Of a stretch of 64,000 nt of DNA, positions 54,289-64,000 are shown one piece after another; within the stretch, counting starts at the first letter, position 1, and each line of letters begins with the position of its first letter. This stretch comes from Pyrus communis. Its lineage: Eukaryota > Streptophyta > Magnoliopsida > Rosales > Rosaceae. The DNA lies in NCBI RefSeq assembly GCF_963583255.1, contig NC_084819.1, positions 16,213,616-16,277,615 on the forward strand, given 5' to 3'. The notes below the pieces were generated by a model that worked only from the letters and a program-made list of their open reading frames with translations, had not been told where the DNA came from and did no database searches. Made by a program: the position numbers and the translations under genes.

Positions 54289-57200
54289 CTACTTGAAATA
54301 AATGGAGATTTGCGGGATATCAATATCGTTCTCTTCTTCATCTTCGCAAGCCACCACCACGTCAAAGTGCTTCCGATTAGCAGGCAGTTCTGCCTTCGCA
54401 ATACTCGTAGCCAAATCCACCATGGTCCTGTCCATGCGCTCCTTGTGCTTCGGGAACATGCTGTTAAAGAGCAGGCAGCTTCCATAGGAGATGCTGTACG
54501 CGTTTAAGCCCTGGTCTTCGAGCCACTTGAGGAGCTGCTTTAAAGTTGGGTTGTCCCTTATAATCCACCTGTCCCATACTGTCCACTTCATATCTTGGTG
54601 CTTGATGACTTTAGGAGGGACTGGTTCAGCCATGGAGAACAGAGGAAGGGAGAGATTGGCAAAGGTGTTTCGGTAGTCCTCAACCTTGTGCCCTCCATCC
54701 AGAACCTTGTACAGCTCCAAGCAGACGAGGCCAGTTGCCAGAGCAGTAGATGTTGCAATTGCAGGAATGATTCTTCCTGCAATGAATTTGGCTTTCAGTT
54801 TGTCGACTTCACCAATGCCATAGTTCCTTGCCCTCATATTTGCAAATCCAGCTATTAAGTCCATATGATAGTTTGTATCATCATCCTGCATCAAAACATA
54901 TCATAAAAGCACCACGTCAGTTGTGGATTCATGATTCTGCGGGAAAACGAGAAAGAAAGAAGAAAGTCGCCACTTGTAAACTTTGAACTTTCACATACTT
55001 TTGGCTCTAATTCAAATGGATACAATAGCATCATACAACAAAAACCTATCCGAGGATATAGCACTAAGCAACAAATCCCTCCCCAATATCAATAACATTG
55101 CATACAATATGCTAAACGCACACCTAACTAAAAATGATTTAAGTAGTTATTGAATTACGTAGTTATCAAACTCCTCGTTGATATTTAAGTTGATTTCCTT
55201 ATTAGGGCAGCTATAATTAGTTCCGCAAGATTTAACTGTTATGTACTTCAGTACTTCTACAGAACATGGAGAAGACCTAACAAGTTTGGGAGATGCTAAT
55301 ACCCTTATTCAAATTTCATATACATTGCTTATTATCTGCATCAGCATGTTGTAATAAAGAACTTTACTCTTGCACATGTAGTATGTACTATGGTTTCCCT
55401 AACACTGGCGCCAACATTTTACCTCACACACGCTATGATATAAGGAAGTCACTCTTATCTCATATTGAGATGAACAAATAAATACAATGTCTACACAATT
55501 TCTACGTAATGAGAAAAGGCTGAAAAACAAACCTTCTCAAACTGAATCGGGTTCATCTTGAAGCCTAGTGGCAGCCGCTCCTTGCATCTTTCTAACTTCA
55601 CGACTAACTCGTTGATAACCGCAGCATCATCAATCGATGCTGGTAAGACGGTTGTAGCTTTCTCATCAGTCTCAATCTTCACATCTTTCTTAGGCTGAAA
55701 ATCCGGTACCATCACTTTGTTAACAGCATCAGCAAACTTTGTACGAGACTTGACCCAATCAGGAATTGGAATGTTGAATGTCTCTGCTCGTAGTATAGAT
55801 GCTGCCATTAAAAACTGGAGGTGGCTGAGATCATCAACTGAGAACTGCAGTGGCCGTGGAAAACGTTTGGGGGCAGACCAAAATGGTGTCCCGCTACTGG
55901 TTGTAGCATCCTCAGGAAAAGTATAAGTTAACTGCTTCACACGGTTAGCAAAGTAGTCCTCAAACCTGTTTCCATTAAGTACAATTGATTAGATACAGAA
56001 AAGAATATTATGATTAAATGAAAATTTAAGAAAAAATGATAGACAAGAACTGTACTTCAGACGGGCCCAGCTTATGCAATCTTGGAACGTCTCACATCTC
56101 TCTTTGTCAAGGCATTCAATGACACTTTCCAAGTTGTTCCTGGCCTGAGCATCACCAGCATTTTTCATTGCAGCAATGTATTCATTAGGATTAGTCAGGT
56201 AGGCATTTACTTCAGCTGGCACCTTCTCAAGTAGACCCTCAAACTCAGACCGGGCCCATGTCAAGCAGTGGTCAATGTTGTGAGGGAATGAATGAACTGT
56301 GCACATGGGTGCTTGCTTTTCAGGTGGGTCCCGCGATGCTCCATAATTTTCAGTCAGGTGAGGAATGACCATCTGCGTGTTGCACTTGGCACCTAGAGTT
56401 CCTGACTCCAAAAGTGGCTTCTGGAAGTACAAGCATCTCTGATCAATGTAGAGCCTTGCATTCACATTATCCAGAGCATTGATAACAACATCCAAATTCT
56501 CCCAAAAAGTATCATCAAACACATTTTCAGTATCTGGGCTTGCACGATTCTGCAGTGCTTCAATGTTCAGACGACCATTTATCAACGTAGCAGCAGAGGC
56601 AGCTACTGTTGATTTAGCCTGCCCAATGTTCCAATCTCTAAAGAGAAATTGCCTGCTAAGGTTACTCTTCTCAATAACATCATCATCTGTTATTGTTAAC
56701 TTCCCTTCTTTACCACAAGAGACACCCATCAATGCTAAATTCTTCAAAAACTCACATCCTAGTGCTCCAGATCCAACAGTGAACACTTTTGCGTCCTCCA
56801 GCTTTTTCTGGAGCTGGGCTCCAAATACTGAAATTTGTGCATCATATCGGCTATTCAAAGGCTTCAAATCATTAGGATCCAAGGTCTCTGAAGGAAGGGA
56901 TTCAACTGAATCGAAGTAGAAAAACTGTCCACGAGGCAAGCAAAAACAAGTGTTAATTTATAACGAAACAAATGTAAACCTAGTGGAGTCAGTTAAAGAT
57001 TCAAAACAAAAAAGCAGTGTCAACCATTCTTGCAAAGAAAATTCAAGTTGGTTTAAGTAATTACCTGGAAAAGAGGATGGAACTTAGCAGAGCAGGCCTT
57101 CACAACTTCTTGTCCAACAATACCACCAAACATAGCAGCCATGGGATTTAGCACAGCTCTAGCACCAAATGCAAAATGACGAAGAACCTTGTGGTCAATC

Positions 57201-59465
57201 TCCTCAAGCTTACCATCTGCTGAGCTATCATTGATGTTAGTTACCATAGATATGAATTTTGTAGCATCATCCTCAGATCCAGCAACAGGGAAACGCCCCA
57301 ACTCTGAGATGAACTTATCTAGTGCCTGAAATGCCAAGTGTAGGAGAGGTGGGCGATCAAACTTGGAGAAGTCGCTCAGAAGGAAGTCACCATGATCCTT
57401 GAGTGCTTCTCGCAGAGGCTTAAAGTTCAACACCTTGGGTTGCTTCACCTGTGAGACTATACCCCCTTTCTCATATGCAGCATAATTGGTAGTGTCCTCC
57501 TCAATTGTGAATGAGTAAGGTCTTGCATTCTTAACCTTCCTCGGCTTTCCATCGTTCAACTCAGTCATTCCATGGACTTCGGTGAACACAACTAAATCCC
57601 CATCCTGGAACTCAAGCCTCTCATCATCAACACATGCTATGAGACCAGGGTTGTCATTACTAATTGATGCAATTATACCTGTATGCGGATCCTCACCATC
57701 AACATCAAGAACAGTGAACTCAGGGCCAAAGTCACAAAATACGCTGCCAAAAAGGCCTCGTACTTCTGATTTTATAAAAGAGATGGGAGGGTTATGATTA
57801 TGGCAGTAGTCATCGAATTCAATTGCTTTCTCCAAGCTAATATCAGTGAAAACTACAGCCTGCAGAAAATTGAAATACAAAGCTAAAATCCAGTTGTCTG
57901 CAGAATAATTAAAGTGTATAAAACAAAAGGACAGTACACAGCTCCAAAATTTACAGGAAAATTCACTCGGAATCCAGCTTAACAACAATATCAGTGCTTG
58001 TTTGGCCAAATGCACCTCTTCCCAAAAGTAAAATCAAGTGCATCTATTATTGTCTGTTAGTAGATAAAACACAACTATACAGGAAGAAAACCACTCAAAC
58101 TACGATAACTGAAAAAGTTTTGAACTTCTAAAGTGACATTGTTAAAAAGAGCAAATAGTCTAGGATACACCTTGTGTTTTTATGCAATCAGAATATATGA
58201 TTTCAAGAACATTAATTCACTTAATTTTAAGAATAATAATTAGAAACTGAATTTCACCAAAAGCCTCTAAAATATATGTTAGTGACAATGCTGCAATAAC
58301 ACAGGAAAAGCAGTAACAGAAACACCATTCTGACTCCAATAATTGGAAAGGCTTTGAATTTCCAAAGAAACATTGACAGAAAGAGATAAAATACTCAAAC
58401 ATATACCGCTTTTCATAGGCAAGCAAAAAATATGATAATGAAGAATATTGGTTTCCTTTGATTATAAAAATTTAAATACAAAGCTGGATTTAACCACAGA
58501 CCCCTAAGTTAAAAGTTAGCAACATCAAGCCATTATACAACAAAAGAAGTAACAAAGAGACAAAGGGTGCAGTACCTGGAAATCAGAGAGTTTCTCTTTA
58601 CTCAGTTCAGTTGTTATGGTCGAAATGACAACAGCGTTGTTTAGTTCTTGTAATTTTTGAACACAGGCAAGCGCCCGATTCTTTCCAACATCCTCCTCAG
58701 AAAAGAAGAAGTTGCTTGACAAGTCCCACAACTCAACAACTCCATCATCATGCAAAGTCACAGACTTGACACCGGCAAGAACAAGGTTTTTTGCTGCAAC
58801 AAAGAATCTCAATGCATAAACCACAGAATTACCGGACATTCGTACCACCGTAATTTCTATGAGAAACTAACTTAGCAGTAATTAGCAAGGTGCTCTCTTC
58901 AAGCTCCTAATAAGTATAGGATACACAACAATGAATCAATGGAATCATTTCACAGTTTTCTCATGCATGATCAGGTTAAGCACGTCTAACTTAAAAATGG
59001 AAATGCAAGTCCATTAAAACAAAAAATATTTATACCCTTCCCTTTCTTATTCTCAGTTATTATTAGAACAAATTAAGTTCTCAAGAGCTATAAAACATCT
59101 CCATATCATCCAAATAAACCCAACATTTTTCACATACCAATCTCAGCGCCCAAGCCCTGCATCCCCGAGACGAGAATGTTGGAGGCAAAGAGCCGGCGCA
59201 TGGTCTCCCTGCCATACACCGCCAACTGCCGGCTGTGGAGATCTTCATCGATATCGTTCGAGCTCCCATTGCCCAATGCCATGATTGGAGATTCTTCGAT
59301 GCTGCTACTGCTGTTGCTGTTGTTGTTAAAGGTCGTGGTGTTTTTGTTTTCGTTGCTCTTAGAATCGTCAGTAGTCGCAGCTCCGCGAGGCTTCTTGATC
59401 GGAGATTCCGTGGCTTCGTTTACTACAACCTCTCCGCCCACTGCTTCTCTCTTTCTAGGAAGCAT
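54289..59465 (-). CDS. UBA1: Ubiquitin-activating enzyme E1
   Basis: Coding exons in transcript order are 59,465-59,138, 58,793-58,576, 57,859-57,065, 56,924-56,056, 55,965-55,533 and 54,885-54,289. All introns are GT-AG and phases agree, giving 1,079 residues (Arabidopsis UBA1 has 1,080). The start MLPRKRE is the first ATG after a leader-intron acceptor at 59,479. Landmarks: variable Ser/Asn-rich N-terminus (1-70), inactive adenylation half from [20 protein letters not shown] (about 73), active adenylation site GSGALGCE (about 498-505), catalytic Cys at about 655 in [10 protein letters not shown], and a ubiquitin-fold domain at the C-terminus ending SIYFK. It activates ubiquitin with ATP and passes it to E2 enzymes in cytosol and nucleus. 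UBA1 and UBA2 cannot be told apart here. Confidence 0.96.
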
Positions 59466-60060
59466 ATAGTGCGATGAACTGCCGAAACAGCAAAATCTCA
59501 TTTTATCAGTAATCAGTCTCAGATTCCACACTCTATCCAAAAACCTAACGCAGTCTCCGATTAATTAAACAATAAAAAAAATCCTATATCATCTTAAACT
59601 AAAATTAAACCCTAATATCACAAGATCGGTTTAAACGCACTATTTAAATTTCTCCAAACAACAGAATCCGGAAACAATATCAAAATTTTCTTTTCGTATA
59701 ATTTTCTCGGGAAACAAACAGAAACTAAAAAGCTAAACAGTGATCTAAAATCTACCGATTCCAAAACTAAATACATAGATCGATTCGATGCGATAAAGCG
59801 AAGAGGAAATCAAGCGAGTGAAGCAAAGAAGATATACCGAGACGAACTGTGGCGAAGAAGCGACGGTGAGAATATCTGGAGAGAGAGAGGAAGCGTCGAT
59901 TGCAGGTTTTTGTTATGGTTTCTTCTTGTTTCAGCTTCTGCAGAGAGATGCGATGGTCCTGATGTCGCGGTTCATCTCTCTTTGTAGAGAGACGGAGAGA
60001 GAGAGAGTGAAAGAGGTGGGCCGAGAAAGATGGACTTGGATTGGGGTAAAGGGAAAAGAT
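59466..60060 (-). promoter_or_regulatory. E1 5' leader with a leader intron
   Basis: On the minus strand a donor (CTCG|GTATATC) follows position 59,838 and an acceptor (CGGCAG) ends at 59,479, defining a 359-bp leader intron (59,479-59,837) just before the start codon. The first leader exon lies upstream in a GA/CT-rich stretch (59,880-60,020). Confidence 0.65.
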
Positions 60061-60607
60061 GTCCTTCGGGGCTTGTTTGGGAGCGGGGATTAGTGTAATC
60101 TAATAGGGATTGTGTTAAAACTTTGGGTTAGTTATCCTGGATACCAACACGACTGTTGGGATATGTCGTAGGGTAATGATATCCGTATACCTATTTTTAC
60201 TTTTTCACACATCTCTTTTAATTTTCAACCGTTAAACCAACTGCACTAAAAAAGATCAGTAATAAAAATTTAACAATAACGCGTGTGAATTAAAAATAAA
60301 CGTACGAATAACATTGTTCTAATTAATATAGCGTCATTGTTTGTTTTTTCTTGTTTACAAACAGATAAATGTTTGTGAAATTGTCGGTGTTGGAATTTAA
60401 ATGAACCGACAGGGGATTTGCGTTTGCCAATTTGATTTTGTTTTGTCATTCTTTCTTGGTGCTCACAGATTTTCCGAAGCTCCAACAATTTATATTGGTT
60501 TGAATTCAACAACTTGGAGAAGGGGCTAAGCAATCTAATTTTATATTTGGTATCCGCAAATCAAACTTATTTTGATGTTTATGGGGCTCTAAAATTTGAA
60601 ACTTTAG
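60061..60607. other. E1 upstream intergenic region
   Basis: No gene was recognised. It presumably contains the E1 promoter (minus strand). Confidence 0.45.
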
Positions 60608-61424
60608 GGTGCGTTTGTTTCACCGAACTATTTCAGACTAGACTAGTTTCAGGAACTAGGCTAAACTGGCTTGGAATAAACTAAGCTTAATTGATTTAAT
60701 GAAGTGTTTGGTATAATGTTGGACTAAGAAACATGATTTAAATATTATATTATTTAATTTGTACCTATTAATATTTTATTATTAATTTAATTTATATTTA
60801 TTAATATTATATTATTACTTCTACTTTTTCTTTTGTTCTTTTCTAAAATCATGTTTTCCTATTGTTTTCTCCGCCACTGTCTTCCTCCCATCTGCCCTTT
60901 TTCTCCCTTATTTCGCCTTCTTGTTCTCTGTACCAGGTTGCTCATTGCTTTGTTGTTCCCTTCGTTTTTCCTTTGCCTCCGTGTGTGAGATAGGGGTTGA
61001 ATTTTGAGTTGGGGGCGGGATGCATGTGTTATTGGCTCGAAGGTGGGAGATGGGGGTTGAATCTGGTTTAGGTTTATGGGTTCAAATTTTGGGAGTTGAA
61101 TTTGGTTTTGAAAAGGCAAAAATTGAAAAAGTTTTGCTTTTTTGTTTCGAGTTTTGCGGGATATGAGTTTGAAAGGGTTGTAGGAGGCGAGGAAGGAGCA
61201 GATTGGAGGGGCGAAGCGGGGAGGGTGAAGCGTTGCAGAGTTGGGCTTAGTAGTCCGCCCGATTTTGGGGGTTCTCGCTAAGACCCTCTAGCGAAGCTCG
61301 TAGTCCGGTTTAGTTGAAGCGAGTCTCATTAAAGTTAGTTTCCATGTGTAACAAACACAGGATTACACTACCATTTAGTCTAGTGTAGTCCAATGAAAGT
61401 TAAGGAGGACAAACAAACACGTCC
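60608..61424. mobile_element. hAT-like MITE, about 0.82 kb
   Basis: The left end GGTGCGTTTGTTT and the reverse complement of the right end GGACGTGTTTGTTT form short inverted ends. Sub-terminal sequence on both sides contains GACTA(G)ACTAG-like inverted motifs. No intact target duplication was found (ACTTTAG on the left against CTTAGAG on the right), and there is no transposase. The internal GC-richer section (60,860-61,300) has no credible ORF. Confidence 0.55.
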
Positions 61425-62091
61425 TTAGAGTATTACGAAGTAACTTTAACTTTAACATAATACGTTAACTTAATAAGAGATCGATGATAAACTTATAAAC
61501 ATCTCAAAATTTGAGTAGAAAAAACATGTTTGAATTGATCCACCCTAACCCATATAAGAGAAAATATTTATTTTCTTGACATTGCGCAAGGAAACATGAC
61601 CATAGACGAACTACTTTGTATGATTTATATATTGTAAAGACTACAAACATATTTTTATAACACATCTCCTAATCCAATACAACTTCTTTCATGTTTTCTT
61701 GTTGAACAAATGTCCGGTCGTGTTTAAAGTAACTTTATCATAAATGATTCTTTATGTTTTTGTTAAGTAATTGATCTAGTCTTTTATGTTTCGAACTCAT
61801 ATATTTCGTTTTTCATCTCTAGAGTCACTCATTAATTTCGTTTTTATCATTAAATTTAGTTATGTTTTCTTACAAAAACAATTGCACAACGCCACATGTA
61901 TTAGGTGAAAAAATCTATTAAAAATAATTTAAATGTTTAAAAACCATAAATAAAAAAAAAAAACAAGTTGAGCCATCCCATCTGAGGGAGTTTTGGAATG
62001 CCGAACATGAAAGCAACGGCTCAATTTTTCTAATTTTCCACCGAATACAGTAAAAAGAAATGAGCGTTGTAGAATAGATAGAGAAATAATG
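61425..62091. other. Intergenic, no gene recognised
   Basis: AT-rich sequence with only short compositional ORFs. Confidence 0.5.
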
Positions 62092-62098
62092 AAAAAAA
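62092..62098 (-). terminator. Pol III terminator of tRNA-Ser
   Basis: A run of seven T on the minus strand lies a few bases beyond the tRNA 3' end, as expected for Pol III termination. Confidence 0.75.
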
Positions 62099-62101
62099 TT
62101 G

Positions 62102-62183
62102 CGTCGACAGCAGGATTCGAACCTGCGCAGGCAAAGCCCAACAGATTTCGAGTCTGTCTCCTTAACCACTCGGACATATCGAC
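62102..62183 (-). tRNA. tRNA-Ser (anticodon CGA)
   Basis: An 82-nt class II tRNA. The acceptor arm GTCGATA pairs with TGTCGAC, the D-loop region contains GAGTGGTTAAGG, and the anticodon stem ACAGA/TCTGT frames the loop CTCGAAA (anticodon CGA, reading UCG). A long variable arm (TGGGCTTTGCCTGC region) typical of serine tRNA is followed by the T-arm with GGTTCGAATCC. No intron. It reads Ser UCG codons in cytosolic translation. Confidence 0.95.
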
Positions 62184-62375
62184 AGCTGCGTCAGAGCAAT
62201 AGAAACAAGTAGTATAACAACTCAGTGTGTCCCACTATTCGTCAATTTGCAAAGGGGGATTTTTCACTGTCGGGCGAGCCCTAAATTCAACACAGACACG
62301 TTCCCACCAATTTCTCTTTAATTTGAAATTTTCCAAAATCTCCGACAGTTGCAGCGAATCCGATTCCCCGGAGAA

Positions 62376-63805
62376 ATGGGAGAAGCTTCTGGAATTTCGA
62401 AGCTGATTTCGTACAGCGACGATCTGGTGAAGGTGTTGAAGGACCAGAGGGACATCACCAACTTGGCGCGGTGTCTCCAGCACTACAAGGCCCTCCGCTC
62501 CTCCTGCGATTCCGATTTCAATGAAGTCCAGAACTCGCTTCGAGGTTTGATTCCTCACTTGGGTTCTGTTTGTTTCCCGAGAAAGTTTCTGACCCAGAAA
62601 ATTTTCAGTTGCTTATACTTTTTTCCACTTTCAAGCAAGTTAATTTATGCCTTAGGTAAATCTGGCATTGTTTAATTTAGAAACTTGTTTTGTGCACACC
62701 CGTAGAGAGCTCCACCTCAAAATGTAGGGTTCTAAACCATTTTCCGGGAAAATGTTTTCGAATGAAAAAAAGGGGGGGGGAGAAAGGGGGTAGGTTCAAT
62801 TTGGTTTTTTTCTGGTTGATTCTCGTATTTCCCTTGCATAAATGTTTCTCGGAAAGAAGATATTTGGCTGGTGGTGTATGTCGATACGTGGATTGATTGA
62901 TGAGTTCTTATATGAAGCAGACTATGAGATAAAGACAGATGAATGCAAGCAGAAAACCGAGGCAGCAAAATCGGAGGTTGTTGCTGATGAAGAGTTAGAC
63001 CGTCTTCAGAGAGAGTTTGATGTGGATGCTGAAATAGAAAGTTCGCTTATGGAGGAGATTAGATAAGTATACATTTAGTTGTGTTGGCTTTCAGATTTTT
63101 TATTTTAGGTTGACTAGCAATGGTTGCTGATTTGGCTCTCTTTTGCTTCAACACAGTTCTAGGCAACGAGATTAGTGAGTTTGAACGCCAAAGGATTTCT
63201 GTTCAGGAGAAAAAGCGAAACTTGAAGAGACACGAGCAAGATGAGTTCAGGGAACAGTAAGTATTTAGAAGTGTGATGCTAACATTGTGGCGATTCTTTC
63301 TCTTCTGTTCTCAGTGTTCTTATATGTCTTAGGTTCTAAAAAATACTGATAAAAGTCTATGCATTCATCATAGTAGTGGTTGCTGTAGTTGTACTGGTCT
63401 CTGTCTCTCTTGACAGACTGACAATTCATTTCTAGTCAATAAAATATTTTCTCTTATCTACAGGAGGAAGCTCTCCATGTATGCTTCTGTCACAAACATC
63501 ATACCAAACCTGGAAAATCAGTCTCGTGATATGGGTTGTATCCTACCGCTGAAACTTATTACTTGGACATGGATATTCCTTCCCTTGTTTGTTCGTTCAT
63601 TTTTTTTATTTATTTATTTATTTTATTTTTTTGTGCAATGTTATTTAAAGTATGATATAGTTGTAATCACCTTGTTTTCCTTAAGTCTAAAATTACAGAT
63701 ATTGTGGATAGCAATAAGAAAATTGTTCAGAAGTTTGAATTTGATCCAACAAAGATGACTGCCTCTGAAACATGTGATAGCATTTGGAAGATGATATCTT
63801 CATGA
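62376..63805 (+). CDS. SPC24: SPC24-type kinetochore protein, with damaged exon 2 donor
   Basis: Exons inferred by frame and homology are 62,376-62,544, 62,921 to about 63,063, 63,157-63,256, 63,464-63,534 and 63,699-63,805 (TGA). Expected product is about 196 residues. The N-terminal helix (SDDLVKVLKDQRDI) leads into a long coiled coil (about 50-125) and the globular end RKLSMYASVTNIIPNL...KFEFDPTKM, the hallmark of plant SPC24-like NDC80-complex subunits that anchor SPC25 at the kinetochore. All junctions are GT-AG and in phase except the end of exon 2: the sequence ATTAGATAAGTATAC lacks a usable in-phase donor and reads EEIR-stop. Loss of two bases (GG) from AGAGGTAAGT would explain this. 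The gene may be a pseudogene, use an alternative donor, or carry an assembly error. Confidence 0.75.
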
Positions 63806-64000
63806 TATATCTTGAACATTTTCCCTTCTGACGGCTTGTATAATATAATATTTTCCATGTTTGTTTGCTTCTTTTAGGTTGTCCTATGGCTTGATATCGT
63901 GTTTTTGAGAAGTGATCTTTGGGAGGTTTGTAACTTATGATGACATATTGTAAAGCACCTTTCAAAGTTGATTATCGGGGATGGTGTTGCTGCCCCTTGG
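63806..64000. other. Downstream of the SPC24-like gene, window end
   Basis: Probable 3' UTR and flank of the kinetochore gene. No further coding sequence is recognised before the window ends. Confidence 0.5.

Larger units (their letters stand above)
51119..54415. repeat. Tandem unit 2: NSP2-like pseudogene plus E1 3' end
   Basis: This is the second copy of the unit at 48,107. Here the sequence continues beyond the unit into the complete E1 gene, so unit 2 keeps the ancestral right-hand context. Confidence 0.8.

Noticed and set aside
60859..61119. 86-codon minus-strand Pro/Gln-rich frame
   Set aside because: It lies inside the hAT-like MITE and reflects simple TTC/GGG-rich composition.
1..64000. 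CRISPR arrays, bacterial operons or organelle insertions
   Set aside because: No regularly spaced repeats and no plastid or mitochondrial gene blocks were seen; all real genes have nuclear plant features.

Overview
The window is nuclear DNA of a flowering plant: AT-rich intergenic sequence, GT-AG introns, plant-only gene families (ETO1, L-type lectin receptor kinase, GRAS/NSP2-like) and many small LTR elements and MITEs. I infer a woody eudicot, most likely Rosaceae (apple/pear type). That rests on the protein variants and repeat families I recognise, not on a database search.

Layout. 1-11,297 is repeat-rich and holds two copies of a 1.62-kb direct repeat (1-1,621 and 8,727-10,350), a PIF/Harbinger-like MITE, and a small complete LTR element (TRIM) with a 5-bp target duplication. 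11,298-21,657 is a gene-dense plus-strand block: an ETO1-type ethylene regulator (4 coding exons), a short acidic DUF688-like protein, and importin subunit beta-1. 21,296-42,342 is a recent tandem segmental duplication of about 9.6 kb. Each copy carries the last exon of importin beta and a complete minus-strand lectin receptor kinase. The copies then diverged: a Cassandra-type 5S-bearing LTR is full in copy 1 and cut down in copy 2, a non-autonomous Copia element is rearranged in copy 2, and a truncated Copia with gag, protease and integrase interrupts copy 2. 42,343-48,100 is intergenic, with an older third copy of the unit's tail and a Mutator-type MITE with a perfect 9-bp target duplication. 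48,107-54,415 is a second, older tandem duplication: NSP2-like GRAS gene, truncated 3' end of ubiquitin E1, NSP2-like gene with a 1-nt frameshift, then the 3' end of the intact E1 gene (minus strand, 54,289-59,465). 60,600-64,000 holds a hAT-like MITE, a tRNA-Ser(CGA) and a SPC24-type kinetochore gene whose second coding exon runs into a stop at a damaged splice donor.

How the genes relate. There is no operon-like logic. ETO1, importin beta, E1 and SPC24 are single-copy-style housekeeping or regulatory genes. The receptor kinase and the NSP2-like gene are the ones being amplified. In both amplifications one breakpoint fell inside a neighbouring housekeeping gene, so each duplication left behind an orphan 3' fragment (importin beta, E1). 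No unknown multi-gene system was found. The most informative novelty is the structural history: a duplication breakpoint at the tip of a hairpin, receptor-kinase copies that differ only in the cytosolic half, and a Pol III 5S-like RNA module whose terminal helix is kept with a changed sequence.
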